DNA of 64,000 nt from Pseudomonas sp. SLFW (lineage in GTDB: Bacteria > Pseudomonadota > Gammaproteobacteria > Pseudomonadales > Pseudomonadaceae): positions 62,001 through 126,000 of the forward strand of contig NZ_JAAAKW010000004.1 in assembly GCF_009905615.1 (NCBI RefSeq). The letters run 5' to 3'. The position numbers were made by a program, and so were the translations under genes. The notes beneath the pieces were generated by a model that was not told where the DNA came from, made no database searches, and saw only the letters and a list, made by a program, of their open reading frames with translations. Positions 18,571-27,738 of this stretch are shown piece after piece. Position 1 is the first letter of the stretch, and each line of letters starts with the position of its first letter.

Positions 18571-19696
18571 AGAGCCGATACCGCTTATAGGCTTTGGCAC
18601 CTATGCGCTCCAGAATTCCGCGCATCCCGGCATTCGTTTCGAGGATCCAAGACATTTCGAGGGCCTCGATATTGCGCCGGAGGAAGGGGGCTTTCAGAGC
18701 TTCGATAAGCAGTAATGCCAGGACAGGGCCTTGGCGGCTGAACTGATATTGTTGCTTGACGCCCATCAAAGGCACGCGGGCGGTTCGTGTTCCGGAGACT
18801 TTGAGTTTCCAAATCAGACGCAACCATCCAAATGGCAGCATACGCCCTTTGAGAGGCGCGATGGCCTCATGAATGTTAGGCATGGCCACGATGAATGCGC
18901 AGGGCTCATCGTTTATTTCAGCGATATAAATAAGGTCGCTGGGAACAAGGAATTTCAACTGCTTGCCTAGCTCGGAAAACTCGTGCTCGGTAAAGGGAAC
19001 GTAACCCCAGTTGTTGGCCCAGGCATCGTTGAATATCTGCCGCAGAATTTGCATTTCGGCGGCAAATTTTGACCGATCAATCTGGCGGATACGGATCGTA
19101 GACCTTTCCCGGTCCATCATTTTCTTGAGCGGGGCCGGGAAATTGAGTTCGTCCCGGCGCATCCAGTAGGCAATCAAATCCATGGCAGGTTCGTACTTTG
19201 ATCCCAGCACATGGTTTTCATAGTAAGGATGGTTGTGGTTCATGAACGCGGATGGCGGCGTCTCGTAGCCGTCGACGAGGAGGCCGCTTTCCTGGTTGAT
19301 GTTCAGGGTAAAAGGCCCGGTAATCCGCTGAGCACCCTGACCCTTGAGCCACTGCTCGGCGGTGGCGATCAACGCCGCGAATACTTCACCATCATCGATC
19401 GCGTCCAGCATACCGAAGTGGCCTGTGTCTGCTCCATGCAACTCCCGGTGCAAAGTATCTACTTGAGCAAGAATGCGGCCTACAACAGCACCATTGCGTT
19501 TGGCGAGCCAGGCTTTCCACGTAACGTGTCCTGAGGCCGGATTTTTGGGTGAGAGATGCTCTAACCGTTCAACGTAGAGCGGCTCGATCCAAGAGGGATC
19601 GTTTTTATAGAGCGTGCCTGGAAACGTTACGAAGTCGTTCAGCGACTGCCGGTTCTCTGCTGCTTCAATGGTAAGCAGCGGGTTGTTCTTATTCAT
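18554..19696 (-). CDS. GNAT-like acyltransferase, candidate bacterial ceramide synthase
   Basis: A 380-residue protein of the long two-lobed GNAT-like family. It includes FPGTLYKNDPSWIEPL near the N-terminus, GRILAQVD, ITGPFTLNINQESGLLVDGY and FNDAWANNWGYVPFTEHEF. Proteins of this architecture sit with serine palmitoyltransferase genes in proteobacteria, and the Caulobacter member (CCNA_01212) is the bacterial ceramide synthase that N-acylates the sphingoid base. It is the first gene of the leftward operon and diverges from the acyl-ACP synthetase, ACP and SPT genes across a shared control region. Family membership is clear from pattern and context; activity is inferred. Confidence 0.75.
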   Translation of the reverse strand: MNKNNPLLTIEAAENRQSLNDFVTFPGTLYKNDPSWIEPLYVERLEHLSPKNPASGHVTWKAWLAKRNGAVVGRILAQVDTLHRELHGADTGHFGMLDAIDDGEVFAALIATAEQWLKGQGAQRITGPFTLNINQESGLLVDGYETPPSAFMNHNHPYYENHVLGSKYEPAMDLIAYWMRRDELNFPAPLKKMMDRERSTIRIRQIDRSKFAAEMQILRQIFNDAWANNWGYVPFTEHEFSELGKQLKFLVPSDLIYIAEINDEPCAFIVAMPNIHEAIAPLKGRMLPFGWLRLIWKLKVSGTRTARVPLMGVKQQYQFSRQGPVLALLLIEALKAPFLRRNIEALEMSWILETNAGMRGILERIGAKAYKRYRLYEKHI

Positions 19697-20067
19697 TAGC
19701 CTGCAGGCCTTCTAGGCAAAAAGTGGACGGTGAGGCCTGATGTTCCAACGTCGAGCGAGGTATCCGGCGGCGGCTCCTGACTGTCGCTGAAATATTTCGT
19801 TACGTCTATCGACCATTGTCAATGTAGAGTATTAATTCGTTTGATAGTAGATCTCGATCTATCTGACGGTACTCTTTTAGGAAAGCTATGGAAGCCGGCT
19901 TTTCAAAATGGCTCAGGTCCACGAGCCAGTTATTCGCTTTAGGCGATGCCTGAAAATGTGACGGCGTCCATATTCAGCTATCTCTACGAACCTTGCTTTT
20001 TGGACGTGCGGCGGCGCCTGCCCCATAAGTGCCGGTTTTCGTAGTGCCCTGATTAGAGTCCAAATTA
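19697..20067. promoter_or_regulatory. Divergent control region of the sphingolipid operons
   Basis: This 371-base gap separates two divergent operons, has no credible gene and is more AT-rich than its flanks. A TTGACA-like box lies on the minus strand at about 19816-19821. A 5-base inverted repeat TAGAT-CTCG-ATCTA lies at 19848-19861 inside a larger imperfect palindrome (GATAG...CTATC), a possible operator. No regulator gene is encoded in the cluster. The exact promoters cannot be fixed by eye. Confidence 0.5.
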
Positions 20068-21819
20068 ATGACGGTTTTATATTTGTCCGAAACTAGCTCT
20101 ACTCAAGAACTGGTGCAGCGACTTGCAGATTTCCCTTCTTTAGCGGACGCTCTGGACTACGCAGCGCTGGGTCGCACGGGGATGAATTTTTATGACCGAC
20201 GCTGCCAACTGACGGCAGTGCTCGAGTACAGAGAGCTCAAGGCCAGAGCCCAGGGCGCCGCCAGAAGGTTACTGACCTTGGGTTTGTCCAAAGGTGATCG
20301 CGTCGCCCTGATCGCGGACACAACACCCTCATTCGTCGAGTTTTTCTTCGCGTGCCAGTACGCAGGCCTGGTCGCTGTTCCGCTGCCGGTTCCCGCTGGG
20401 GTAGGGCAACACCAATCGTACGTCGAAAAGCTCCGTGGACTCATCGCAAGCTGCTCGCCATCGGTTGTGCTCGGGGAGCAGGAATGGCTGCCCTACGCGC
20501 GCGAAGCACTGGGCACCACTGAGCTGAAATTCATCGGCACGGATGACGATCTGGAAGCGCTTCCTATGGGTGGTGCCGCTCTTGTCCCAGCTCAACCCGA
20601 TGACGTTGCCTATCTGCAATACACTTCTGGGAGTACCCGTTTTCCGCGTGGCGTCATGGTCACCCAGCGTTCGGTCATGGCCAATCTGCGCGGTATCAGC
20701 ACTGATGGAATCCGGTTACGTCCCGGCGACCGCTGTGTCTCCTGGTTGCCGTACTACCACGACATGGGGTTGGTAGGTTTTGTATTGGCGCCCATGGCCA
20801 CGCAGATATCGGTCGACTACCTGCGCACGCAAGACTTCGCGATGCGGCCCAAACAGTGGCTTAACTTGCTGAGTCGGAACAGGGGTACGGTCTCGGTGGC
20901 GCCGCCATTCGGGTTCGATCTGTGTGTACGTCGTTGCAGTGCCGCTGAAGTAGAAAGCCTCGATTTGTCGAACTGGCGCGTAGCGGGTGTTGGCGCTGAA
21001 CCGATTTCCATCGCCACACTCGACCGATTTGCCGAGCACTTTGCCGCCGCTGGGTTCAAGGCTGGCGCATTTATGCCGTGCTACGGGCTCGCAGAAAACA
21101 CGTTGGCTGTCAGCTTTGCCAGACCGGACACAGGTGCTCAGGTTGACAGGATCGACCGAGACATTTTGGAAACGGAAGGTAGGGCGCTCAGCGCCACTGA
21201 AAAATCTTCAGCGGTCAGTGCTTTCGTTAACTGCGGCCGCGCGCTGCCGGGGCACGAACTGCTGATCGTAGATGACTCTGGCAATGTCCTGGCCGAGCGC
21301 GAAGTGGGCAGAGTCATGATTTCTGGCCCGAGCCTGATGACGGGCTATTTCCAGGATCACGATTCCATTCAAACTCTCGCAGCGACCAAAACGCTCGATA
21401 CTGGCGACCTGGGATATCTTTTCGATGGGGATCTTTACGTCACCGGGCGCAAGAAGGATCTGATCATCATCCGAGGTCGTAACATCTGGCCTCAAGACAT
21501 TGAACTCATTGTCGAGTCCGAGCCGGAAATCAGGCCGGGGGACGCGATCGTTTTCATTACCGACAAGGACGCTGATCCATCGGTGGTGATCCAGGTTCAA
21601 TACCGCATCCTCGATGAGGAGAAGAGGGCGCGTCTTTCTCATACATTGTTTGCCAAGGTCCACAGTGAATTCGGTATCTCCCCGACCATCGACCTGGTAC
21701 CGCCCCATAGCATTCCTCGCACCTCCTCGGGAAAACCAGCCCGGGCCGAAGCCCGCAAGCGCTTCATGAGTCTTCGCGCCGCACTCCCCGAGAGCTTCGC
21801 TGCGGCCGAAACCGCATGA
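20068..21819 (+). CDS. Acyl-ACP synthetase / fatty-acyl-AMP ligase of the ceramide pathway
   Basis: A 583-residue adenylate-forming enzyme. The AMP-binding signature is YLQYTSGSTRFPRGVMVT. The motif WLPYYHDMGL is typical of fatty-acyl-AMP ligases that load acyl carrier proteins rather than CoA. Later motifs CYGLAENTLAVS, TGDLGYLFDGDLYVTGRKKD and the terminal SSGKPAR lysine are present. It is the first gene of a four-gene overlap with CerR-like, ACP and SPT-like genes. I infer it charges the adjacent ACP with the acyl chain used by the synthase or the ceramide synthase. Same gene set as the Caulobacter ceramide locus. Confidence 0.85.
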   Translation: MTVLYLSETSSTQELVQRLADFPSLADALDYAALGRTGMNFYDRRCQLTAVLEYRELKARAQGAARRLLTLGLSKGDRVALIADTTPSFVEFFFACQYAGLVAVPLPVPAGVGQHQSYVEKLRGLIASCSPSVVLGEQEWLPYAREALGTTELKFIGTDDDLEALPMGGAALVPAQPDDVAYLQYTSGSTRFPRGVMVTQRSVMANLRGISTDGIRLRPGDRCVSWLPYYHDMGLVGFVLAPMATQISVDYLRTQDFAMRPKQWLNLLSRNRGTVSVAPPFGFDLCVRRCSAAEVESLDLSNWRVAGVGAEPISIATLDRFAEHFAAAGFKAGAFMPCYGLAENTLAVSFARPDTGAQVDRIDRDILETEGRALSATEKSSAVSAFVNCGRALPGHELLIVDDSGNVLAEREVGRVMISGPSLMTGYFQDHDSIQTLAATKTLDTGDLGYLFDGDLYVTGRKKDLIIIRGRNIWPQDIELIVESEPEIRPGDAIVFITDKDADPSVVIQVQYRILDEEKRARLSHTLFAKVHSEFGISPTIDLVPPHSIPRTSSGKPARAEARKRFMSLRAALPESFAAAETA

Positions 21820-22730
21820 CCGAGCCAACGATTGCCCTTACCGGTGGCAGCGGTTTTATCGGCGGTCAAATAGCGCGAATGCTCGTTGGTCGTGGTGTCC
21901 GTGTGCGCGCGCTCAGTCGCACACAGGCTGGGCTTGAAAACGGTGTTCTGTGGGTAAAGGGATCGCTTGAGGACAGTGACTCACTGGCAAAGCTGGTTGC
22001 AGGGGCACATATCGTCATCCACTGCGCGGGGGCGGTTCGAGGGCGTGATGCCCGTAGTTTCCGCATTGCCAATGTGGACGGCAGCCGTCGGGTCGCTGAA
22101 GCCGCTGCTAAAGCCGGCACCTGCAAACGTTTTCTGTTGATGTCATCTCTTGCCGCTCGCCATCCAGAACTCTCGTGGTACGCAAAATCCAAACATGACT
22201 CCGAGCAGGAAGTCATCCGGGTAGCAGGAGCCATGGCCGTCACGATCTTCCGTCCGACGGCAGTCTATGGCCCGGGAGATCGCGAACTACGGCCACTGTT
22301 CACCTGGTTGCTCAAGGGGCTGCAGATCAGGCTCGGCGCAGGGGATACGCATCTCAGCTTTGTGCACGTCTTTGACCTTGTAGCGGCTGTTGGGCAATGG
22401 CTTGGAGCGCCGAACTCGAATTCGGCTCTTTACGAAATCAGTGACGGCACGCTCGGCGGATACAGCTGGAAGGGGCTGGCGCAGATTGCGACCGATATAC
22501 GGGCGGCTCCAGTTCGATCACTGGCCATTTCAACCGCCGTCTTGAGAGCCGTTGCCCGCGCAAACCTGGTCATTTCCTACGTGGTGCGCGGTAACCCAAT
22601 GCTGACCACCAGCAAAGTCAATGAGCTCACACACCCTGACTGGACATGCAGCAACACGGCGATAACGGCCGCAACCGGCTGGAGTCCCCAGATAAAGCTA
22701 CGACGTGCCCTGCAGGAAGGTTTGTTTTGA
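21816..22730 (+). CDS. NAD(P)-dependent epimerase/dehydratase-like reductase, CerR-like
   Basis: A 304-residue extended SDR. The Rossmann motif is TGGSGFIGGQIARMLVGRG, with HCAGAVRGRD and an active-site YAKSKHDSEQ (YxxxK) near residue 128. In Caulobacter, an enzyme of this family next to spt (CerR) reduces the 3-keto group of oxidised ceramide or sphinganine. Here its ATG overlaps the acyl-ACP synthetase stop (ATGA) and the ACP gene starts 34 bases later. Role assigned by family plus neighbourhood; other epimerase functions are possible but unlikely in this setting. Confidence 0.8.
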   Translation: MTEPTIALTGGSGFIGGQIARMLVGRGVRVRALSRTQAGLENGVLWVKGSLEDSDSLAKLVAGAHIVIHCAGAVRGRDARSFRIANVDGSRRVAEAAAKAGTCKRFLLMSSLAARHPELSWYAKSKHDSEQEVIRVAGAMAVTIFRPTAVYGPGDRELRPLFTWLLKGLQIRLGAGDTHLSFVHVFDLVAAVGQWLGAPNSNSALYEISDGTLGGYSWKGLAQIATDIRAAPVRSLAISTAVLRAVARANLVISYVVRGNPMLTTSKVNELTHPDWTCSNTAITAATGWSPQIKLRRALQEGLF

Positions 22731-22764
22731 ACGTGTGCAAATTCGCGCGCCAACGAGGCTAAGT

Positions 22765-23025
22765 ATGTTTACGCAAGATGTGATCATAGAGAATGTTTTG
22801 ACGTGTCTTCGGGACATGATTCCCGCTGCAGGTGAGGTAGGGCCTGACAGCGACATGGTCGATGACCTAGGCCTTGAGTCGGTAAAAATGATGGATTTGT
22901 TGATGAAGCTTGAGGACGACTATGACCTGTCGATACCGATCAATATCCTCATGGACGTTCGCACGCCAAGGCAGCTTGCCGCCTCTCTGATTGGCTATCT
23001 GGAGAAAAGTCATGGGACTGTATGA
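22765..23025 (+). CDS. Dedicated acyl carrier protein of the ceramide pathway
   Basis: An 86-residue ACP with the phosphopantetheine site in DDLGLESVKMMDLLMKLED (serine at about residue 39). Acidic helices flank it. GAGG lies 7 bases before ATG 22765, which is preferred over an in-frame start at 22705 that would run into the CerR-like gene. The 3' end overlaps the SPT-like start by 14 bases. Presumably it is loaded by the acyl-ACP synthetase and feeds the serine palmitoyltransferase and/or ceramide synthase. Confidence 0.88.
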   Translation: MFTQDVIIENVLTCLRDMIPAAGEVGPDSDMVDDLGLESVKMMDLLMKLEDDYDLSIPINILMDVRTPRQLAASLIGYLEKSHGTV

Positions 23026-24205
23026 CAAATTCTCCCGCCTGGCCGCTGAGCGTTCCAGTCTGCAGGCGCTTGACCCCAGCCCTTTTGGTACTCGAATCGA
23101 AGCGCTCTATTCATCGACGCGTGGGCGTATCGGCGGTACCGATGTCATTTTGGCTGGCACTAACAATTACCTGGGCCTGACATTCGATGAAGACGCTATC
23201 GAAGCTGCGCGCAAAGCGCTGACCGCCGAAGGTACGGGCACAACCGGGTCAAGAATGGCCAACGGCAGCTACGGCGGTCATTCGGCGCTGGAAGCAGAGT
23301 TGGCCGAATTTCTGGATCGGCCATCGGTCATGGTTTTCTCCACTGGTTATGTGGCTAACCTGGGCATCATCGGGACGCTTGCCGGCCCGCGCGAAGTGGT
23401 ACTGCTCGACGCCGATTGTCACGCGAGTATCTATGATGCATGCGCCTTGGGTGGGGCTGAAATCATCCGTTTTCATCATAACGACGCAAAAGACCTTGAG
23501 CGCCGCATGCTGCGCCTTGGGGATCGCGCGAAGGATGCGCTGATCATCGTGGAAGGCATCTACAGCATGCTCGGCGACGTGGCTCCACTCAAAGAAATCG
23601 TTGACGTTAAACGCCGTCTGGGCGGTTTCTTGTTGGTTGACGAAGCTCACTCGTTTGGCGTCATGGGCCCTAACGGTCGAGGCCTGGCGGAAGAGCAGGG
23701 CGTGGAGGATGATGTCGATATCATCCTGGGAACCTTCAGCAAGAGTCTGGCTGCAATCGGTGGTTTTGCCGCGGGCCTGAGCAGTGGGATGGAAGTGCTG
23801 CGTTATGCCAGCCGTCCCTACATCTTCACGGCCTCACCCTCTCCTTCGGTCGTGGCGTCTGTGCGATCGGCCTTGAAGACAATTGCTGCGCGCCCGGATC
23901 TGCGGGCGAACCTCTGGGACAATGCCCGTCGGCTTTACGATGGGCTGGCGGAATTGGGCTATTCGTTAGGCCCGAGCGTGAGCCCCGTTGTCCCGGTCAT
24001 GGTCGGTAGCAAAGAGCAGGGTGTACAGTTCTGGCGAGCACTCATTGATCAGGGTGTATATGTCAATCTGGTACTTCCACCTGCCACGCCGTCGGGCGTC
24101 ACATTGGTTCGCTGCAGTGTCAGCGCCGCCCACACAACCGCGCAAATTGATCAGATCATCGAAGCGTTCGCCGCTCTACGTCCATTGCTTGAGCCTACGG
24201 CCTGA
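23012..24205 (+). CDS. spt: Serine palmitoyltransferase-like alpha-oxoamine synthase
   Basis: A 397-residue PLP enzyme of the alpha-oxoamine synthase family (SPT, KBL, BioF, HemA). The N-terminus GTDVILAGTNNYLGLTFDE, the PLP-stacking histidine in LDADCHASIYDACALGG, the VDEAHSFGVMGPNGRG aspartate/histidine pair and the PLP lysine in GTFSKSLAAIGGF are all present. BioF is the closest rival. However, the adjacent ACP, CerR, acyl-ACP synthetase and ceramide-synthase-like genes, with no bio genes, favour SPT, which condenses serine with acyl thioester to 3-ketosphinganine. GGAG lies 7 bases before ATG 23012, and the start overlaps the ACP gene. Confidence 0.85.
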   Translation: MGLYDKFSRLAAERSSLQALDPSPFGTRIEALYSSTRGRIGGTDVILAGTNNYLGLTFDEDAIEAARKALTAEGTGTTGSRMANGSYGGHSALEAELAEFLDRPSVMVFSTGYVANLGIIGTLAGPREVVLLDADCHASIYDACALGGAEIIRFHHNDAKDLERRMLRLGDRAKDALIIVEGIYSMLGDVAPLKEIVDVKRRLGGFLLVDEAHSFGVMGPNGRGLAEEQGVEDDVDIILGTFSKSLAAIGGFAAGLSSGMEVLRYASRPYIFTASPSPSVVASVRSALKTIAARPDLRANLWDNARRLYDGLAELGYSLGPSVSPVVPVMVGSKEQGVQFWRALIDQGVYVNLVLPPATPSGVTLVRCSVSAAHTTAQIDQIIEAFAALRPLLEPTA

Positions 24206-24282
24206 CAGCGAGGGGTGCAGACGAACTGTAGTGCAGGGAATTGCCGTGCGGTGCAGAGAACCTTGAACCGAATGTGAGTGTT

Positions 24283-26007
24283 ATGCGAATTATTTTTGTT
24301 TTTGGGCGTTCGTATCCGATACGAACGGCATTGATGCTGCTTAGCCTGGTCGTTGCCGGCCTGGTCGAGAGCGTCAGTCTGACAACGATGCTGCCCCTGA
24401 TGTCGGTGATGCTGGGCGACAATGCGCACTCGACGTTTGGCGCCCTTGTTGGCAACGCGCTTCAGTTCTTTGGATTGGAGCCAACGATCATCACGCTACT
24501 CGTCATCATTGTCGTGGGCATGGCCATCAGCAGTCTGTTGATTCTTCTGGCCAACCGCCAGGTTGGCTACACCGTAGCCCATGTCGCAACCGACCTGAGG
24601 GTCGATCTGATCAACGCAACACTGGGTAGCCGCTGGGAATACTATCTGCGTCAGCCGGGTGGAGCATTGGCCAACGCCGTGGCCACCGAAGCCTACCGAG
24701 CATCAACCGCTTATGAGCATGCCGCGAACATGGTTGCGCTCTCCATCCAGGCGATCGCTTACGGCGTCATCGCGCTGTTCGTCTCCTGGCAAGCTGCGCT
24801 GGTGTGCCTGGTTCTCGGCGTGGTCATTCTTTTCGCCCTGCGTGGTTTGGTCAAAACATCCCGTAAAGCAGGGAAGGGCCAGACCAGCCTGATGCGGGAG
24901 TTGCTGATCAACCTCAGCGACACCTTGGGGTCAGTCAAACCATTGAAGGCAATGGCCAGGGAGGATATCGCCGATTCGTTGTTGCGCCATCAGGCTGCTG
25001 AGCTGAATGGGGCAATGGAGAAGGAGGTCACCAGCCGCGAGACATTGCGCGCACTCCAGGAGCCCTTGCTGGCCATTCTCGCCGCAGCCGGTCTGTATGC
25101 GGGCCTGGTTATCTGGAAGTTGCCGTTGTCATCCGTCATGGTGCTCATATTTATGGTGGTGAGAGTGCTAGGCCTTATGCACAAGGCGCAGCAGCGTTAC
25201 CACCGCATGGCGGGGCAAGAGAGTGCCTTTTGGGCGCTGCGCGAAGCGGTAGTGACGGCCAGGGGAGAAGCCGAGCCTGTCGGCGGTACCGTGCAGCCCA
25301 CGCTCAAAGACCGGATCGAGTTTCAGAACGTCACATTTACTTATGGCGAGCGCAAGGTTTTGAACAGCGCATCACTGACTTTCGATGTCGGGACGATGAC
25401 GACGCTGGTGGGCCCATCCGGAGCAGGGAAAACCACGATTCTCGACCTGGTGTGTGCGTTGTTGAGCCCTCAACAAGGTCGAGTGCTCATAGACGGTATT
25501 CCGCTTCCTGACCTTGATCGCCGTATGTGGCGTCGCATGATTGGCTACGTCACGCAGGAAACTTTGCTTTTACACGACACCGTCCTTGCGAATGTCACTT
25601 TGGGCGAGCCAGCGCTCACCGAAGCGGATGCGGAGCGAGCATTGCGCCAGGCAGGTGCATGGGAGTTCGTATCCCAACTTCCCCAAGGCATGCAGTCGAT
25701 CGTGGGCGAACGAGGGGGCAAGCTTTCAGGTGGTCAGCGGCAACGAATAGTGATTGCACGTGCGCTCGCCCACAGACCTCAGTTGCTCATTCTGGATGAA
25801 GCGACCAGCTCGCTCGACCCGGATGCCGAGAAAGATATCTGTGAGTCGCTGAAAGCGTTGGCGCCAGAGATCACCATCATTGCCGTTTCTCATCGTCCGG
25901 GGCTTATCGACATCGCTGACGAAATCATCGAGCTCAGGGACGGCGAGATCAAGCGAATGAAAAACCGTGCCTATCTGGTCAATGAGCCTTCCAATCTGGA
26001 AGTTTGA
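24283..26007 (+). CDS. MsbA-type ABC exporter of the sphingolipid locus
   Basis: A 574-residue half-transporter fused permease-ATPase. About six N-terminal transmembrane helices precede a nucleotide-binding domain with Walker A GPSGAGKTT (about residue 385), signature LSGGQRQRIVIARALAH and Walker B LLILDEATSSLD, then the H-loop histidine in AVSHRPG. Such exporters flip amphipathic lipids across the inner membrane, as MsbA does for lipid A. Located 77 bases after SPT, it probably flips the ceramide-derived lipid for the LptF/LptG-like pair. A peptide or lipopeptide exporter is a less likely alternative. ATG 24283 is chosen; an upstream frame begins at 24241. Confidence 0.82.
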   Translation: MRIIFVFGRSYPIRTALMLLSLVVAGLVESVSLTTMLPLMSVMLGDNAHSTFGALVGNALQFFGLEPTIITLLVIIVVGMAISSLLILLANRQVGYTVAHVATDLRVDLINATLGSRWEYYLRQPGGALANAVATEAYRASTAYEHAANMVALSIQAIAYGVIALFVSWQAALVCLVLGVVILFALRGLVKTSRKAGKGQTSLMRELLINLSDTLGSVKPLKAMAREDIADSLLRHQAAELNGAMEKEVTSRETLRALQEPLLAILAAAGLYAGLVIWKLPLSSVMVLIFMVVRVLGLMHKAQQRYHRMAGQESAFWALREAVVTARGEAEPVGGTVQPTLKDRIEFQNVTFTYGERKVLNSASLTFDVGTMTTLVGPSGAGKTTILDLVCALLSPQQGRVLIDGIPLPDLDRRMWRRMIGYVTQETLLLHDTVLANVTLGEPALTEADAERALRQAGAWEFVSQLPQGMQSIVGERGGKLSGGQRQRIVIARALAHRPQLLILDEATSSLDPDAEKDICESLKALAPEITIIAVSHRPGLIDIADEIIELRDGEIKRMKNRAYLVNEPSNLEV

Positions 26008-26051
26008 CTCTGCATCCAGCTTCTTTTTACTCGTACGAGACGGGCCCAATA

Positions 26052-26855
26052 ATGCTTTCTTCTAAACACCAACATGCACCTGCGCCAGATCATCATGTGG
26101 AGCAGAACGGCGAAGTCCAGGTTCCGAAACGTCAGCCGCACCTGGACAAGAAAGGAAGGGTGCTTGGGCCGCTCATTGCATTTGTCGGCTGTGATGGCTC
26201 CGGAAAGTCGACCGTCTCGGAGGCTATCCTCACGTGGCTGAGCCGGTCGCAACCTGTGCAGAGTTGCCATTTGGGCATTCAGTCCAAGCAGATAGGTGAA
26301 AGGTTGGTCAGGTTGCCGTTGGTGGGCAAAGCAATCGGTCGGCTGATCGCTGCCAACTCTCCACGTGGCAATCACAAACACGCACAAATCTCCAGCGGCC
26401 CCAGCACCTTGGCGGCATTTGCCATCTTCCTGTTGTCGATCCGCCGGTATCGTCGTTACCAGAAGATGATGAAGCTGCGACGCCAAGGCATCACCATCGT
26501 CGCTGATCGTTTTCCGCAGATCGCAGTTGCCAATATGAAAATCGATGGCCCCGGGTTGCTCGCAGTCAAGCATGGGAACGCGCTGATTCGGTTCCTGGCG
26601 GCGCGTGAGAAAAAGCTGTACGACTACATGATCAGCTACCGTCCGGATCTGGTTGTTCGCTTGAACGTGGATGTCGAGACCGCGTTTGCGCGCAAACCTG
26701 ATCACCGCTACGAATCGCTTGCACTCAAGATTGCGAACGTCCCCAAGCTTGAATATCAGGGAGCACCGATTCTGGATCTCGACAGTCGCCTGCCGCTCGA
26801 AGAGGTCATTGCGCAAGCCAAAGCAGCGGTGTCCCGCAGCCTGGCGAATCCGTAG
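26052..26855 (+). CDS. Thymidylate-kinase-like P-loop protein 1
   Basis: A 267-residue P-loop NTPase of the dTMP-kinase superfamily. Walker A is AFVGCDGSGKSTVSE (about residue 45); VADRFPQ is a lid/DR motif, and VVRLNVDVETAFARKPDHRY is the adenine/lid region. The first 35 residues are a charged extension, unlike thymidylate kinases. It is paralogous to the next gene (shared DR[FY]PQ and ARKPDH/SRKPDH). A frame opening at 26004 (TTG) is possible, but ATG 26052 has a purine-rich upstream sequence. True dTMP kinase is encoded elsewhere in Pseudomonas, so this copy is likely a specialised kinase. I infer a role with the sphingolipid head group. Confidence 0.7.
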   Translation: MLSSKHQHAPAPDHHVEQNGEVQVPKRQPHLDKKGRVLGPLIAFVGCDGSGKSTVSEAILTWLSRSQPVQSCHLGIQSKQIGERLVRLPLVGKAIGRLIAANSPRGNHKHAQISSGPSTLAAFAIFLLSIRRYRRYQKMMKLRRQGITIVADRFPQIAVANMKIDGPGLLAVKHGNALIRFLAAREKKLYDYMISYRPDLVVRLNVDVETAFARKPDHRYESLALKIANVPKLEYQGAPILDLDSRLPLEEVIAQAKAAVSRSLANP

Positions 26856-26872
26856 GGGGAGAGGTAGCAGAC

Positions 26873-27631
26873 ATGCGCGCCCTATTCGAAACTCCTCGCG
26901 GGAGAGGCGACCGCCCTCTGGCGCCGCTCGTGGCCATTATCGGTTCGGACGGTGCGGGAAAAACCACCGTGGCGGCCCACCTTTGCTCCACCCTGGCAGG
27001 TGAGGGCGCTGCCTATGCCTACTTGGGATTGGGTACAGGCACCATAGGACTCAAGATACAGGCCTGGCCATTGATCGGGCCTGCTGTCGGACGTCGATTG
27101 GCCGCCAAGGCGACACAAGCTCGTACCAAAGGCCAAAAAATCCCTGGGGTCTTCACGGCGTTGACCATCTACGGATTTTCGCTGCTGCGAGTCCGTCGCT
27201 TCAGGGCGATGCAGGCGTTACGCGATCGGGCTTCCATCGTTATTTGCGACAGATACCCTCAAGTTGACGTGCCGGGGTTCTATGACGGCCCGGGCCTGAA
27301 CGCATCAACGCCTACTGGCCGCTTTACGGCGTGGCTTGCAAAGCGTGAGTTTGCGCTTTACCAAAGGATGGTCAGCCATCTGCCTACGCTGGTCATTAGA
27401 TTGAACATTGATGCCGATACGGCATTTTCTCGCAAGCCCGACCACAACCTTTCTCTGCTGAAGCAGAAAGTACAGGCAACCTCGTTGCTCCGTTTCAATA
27501 ACGCGAAAATTATCGACGTGGACGCCAGCCAGCCGCTGGAACGGGTACAGGCGATCTGCGCCCAACTGGTACGTCAGTTGCTGATCAATCAGCAAGGCAA
27601 TTCCCACCCAGCGGTAGAAACTCATGTTTGA
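26873..27631 (+). CDS. Thymidylate-kinase-like P-loop protein 2
   Basis: A 252-residue paralog of the preceding protein. Walker A is AIIGSDGAGKTTVAAHL (about residue 25), followed by ICDRYPQVDVPGFYDGPG and VIRLNIDADTAFSRKPDHN. The two genes are 17 bases apart and in the same direction. Both carry an extra hydrophobic segment near residue 100 (ALTIYGFSLLRVRRF), suggesting membrane contact, which is unusual for a soluble nucleotide kinase. The pair may phosphorylate related substrates in head-group formation, but nothing in the sequence identifies these. Confidence 0.7.
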   Translation: MRALFETPRGRGDRPLAPLVAIIGSDGAGKTTVAAHLCSTLAGEGAAYAYLGLGTGTIGLKIQAWPLIGPAVGRRLAAKATQARTKGQKIPGVFTALTIYGFSLLRVRRFRAMQALRDRASIVICDRYPQVDVPGFYDGPGLNASTPTGRFTAWLAKREFALYQRMVSHLPTLVIRLNIDADTAFSRKPDHNLSLLKQKVQATSLLRFNNAKIIDVDASQPLERVQAICAQLVRQLLINQQGNSHPAVETHV

Positions 27632-27738
27632 AGCGTTCGGACGCGCTTTATCTCAATGACTCACCGGTCGTTGAATCACAGGGTTTGGTGCCTGAAGGCC
27701 TGCCTCGCTCGGTAAAGAGCGGTTTAATCGAGGACGTT

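Noticed and set aside
23012..24205. SPT-like gene as biotin synthase BioF or 2-amino-3-ketobutyrate ligase
   Set aside because: The neighbourhood lacks bio and threonine-degradation genes and has an ACP, CerR and ceramide-synthase-like partner, so SPT is preferred, though phylogeny would settle it.
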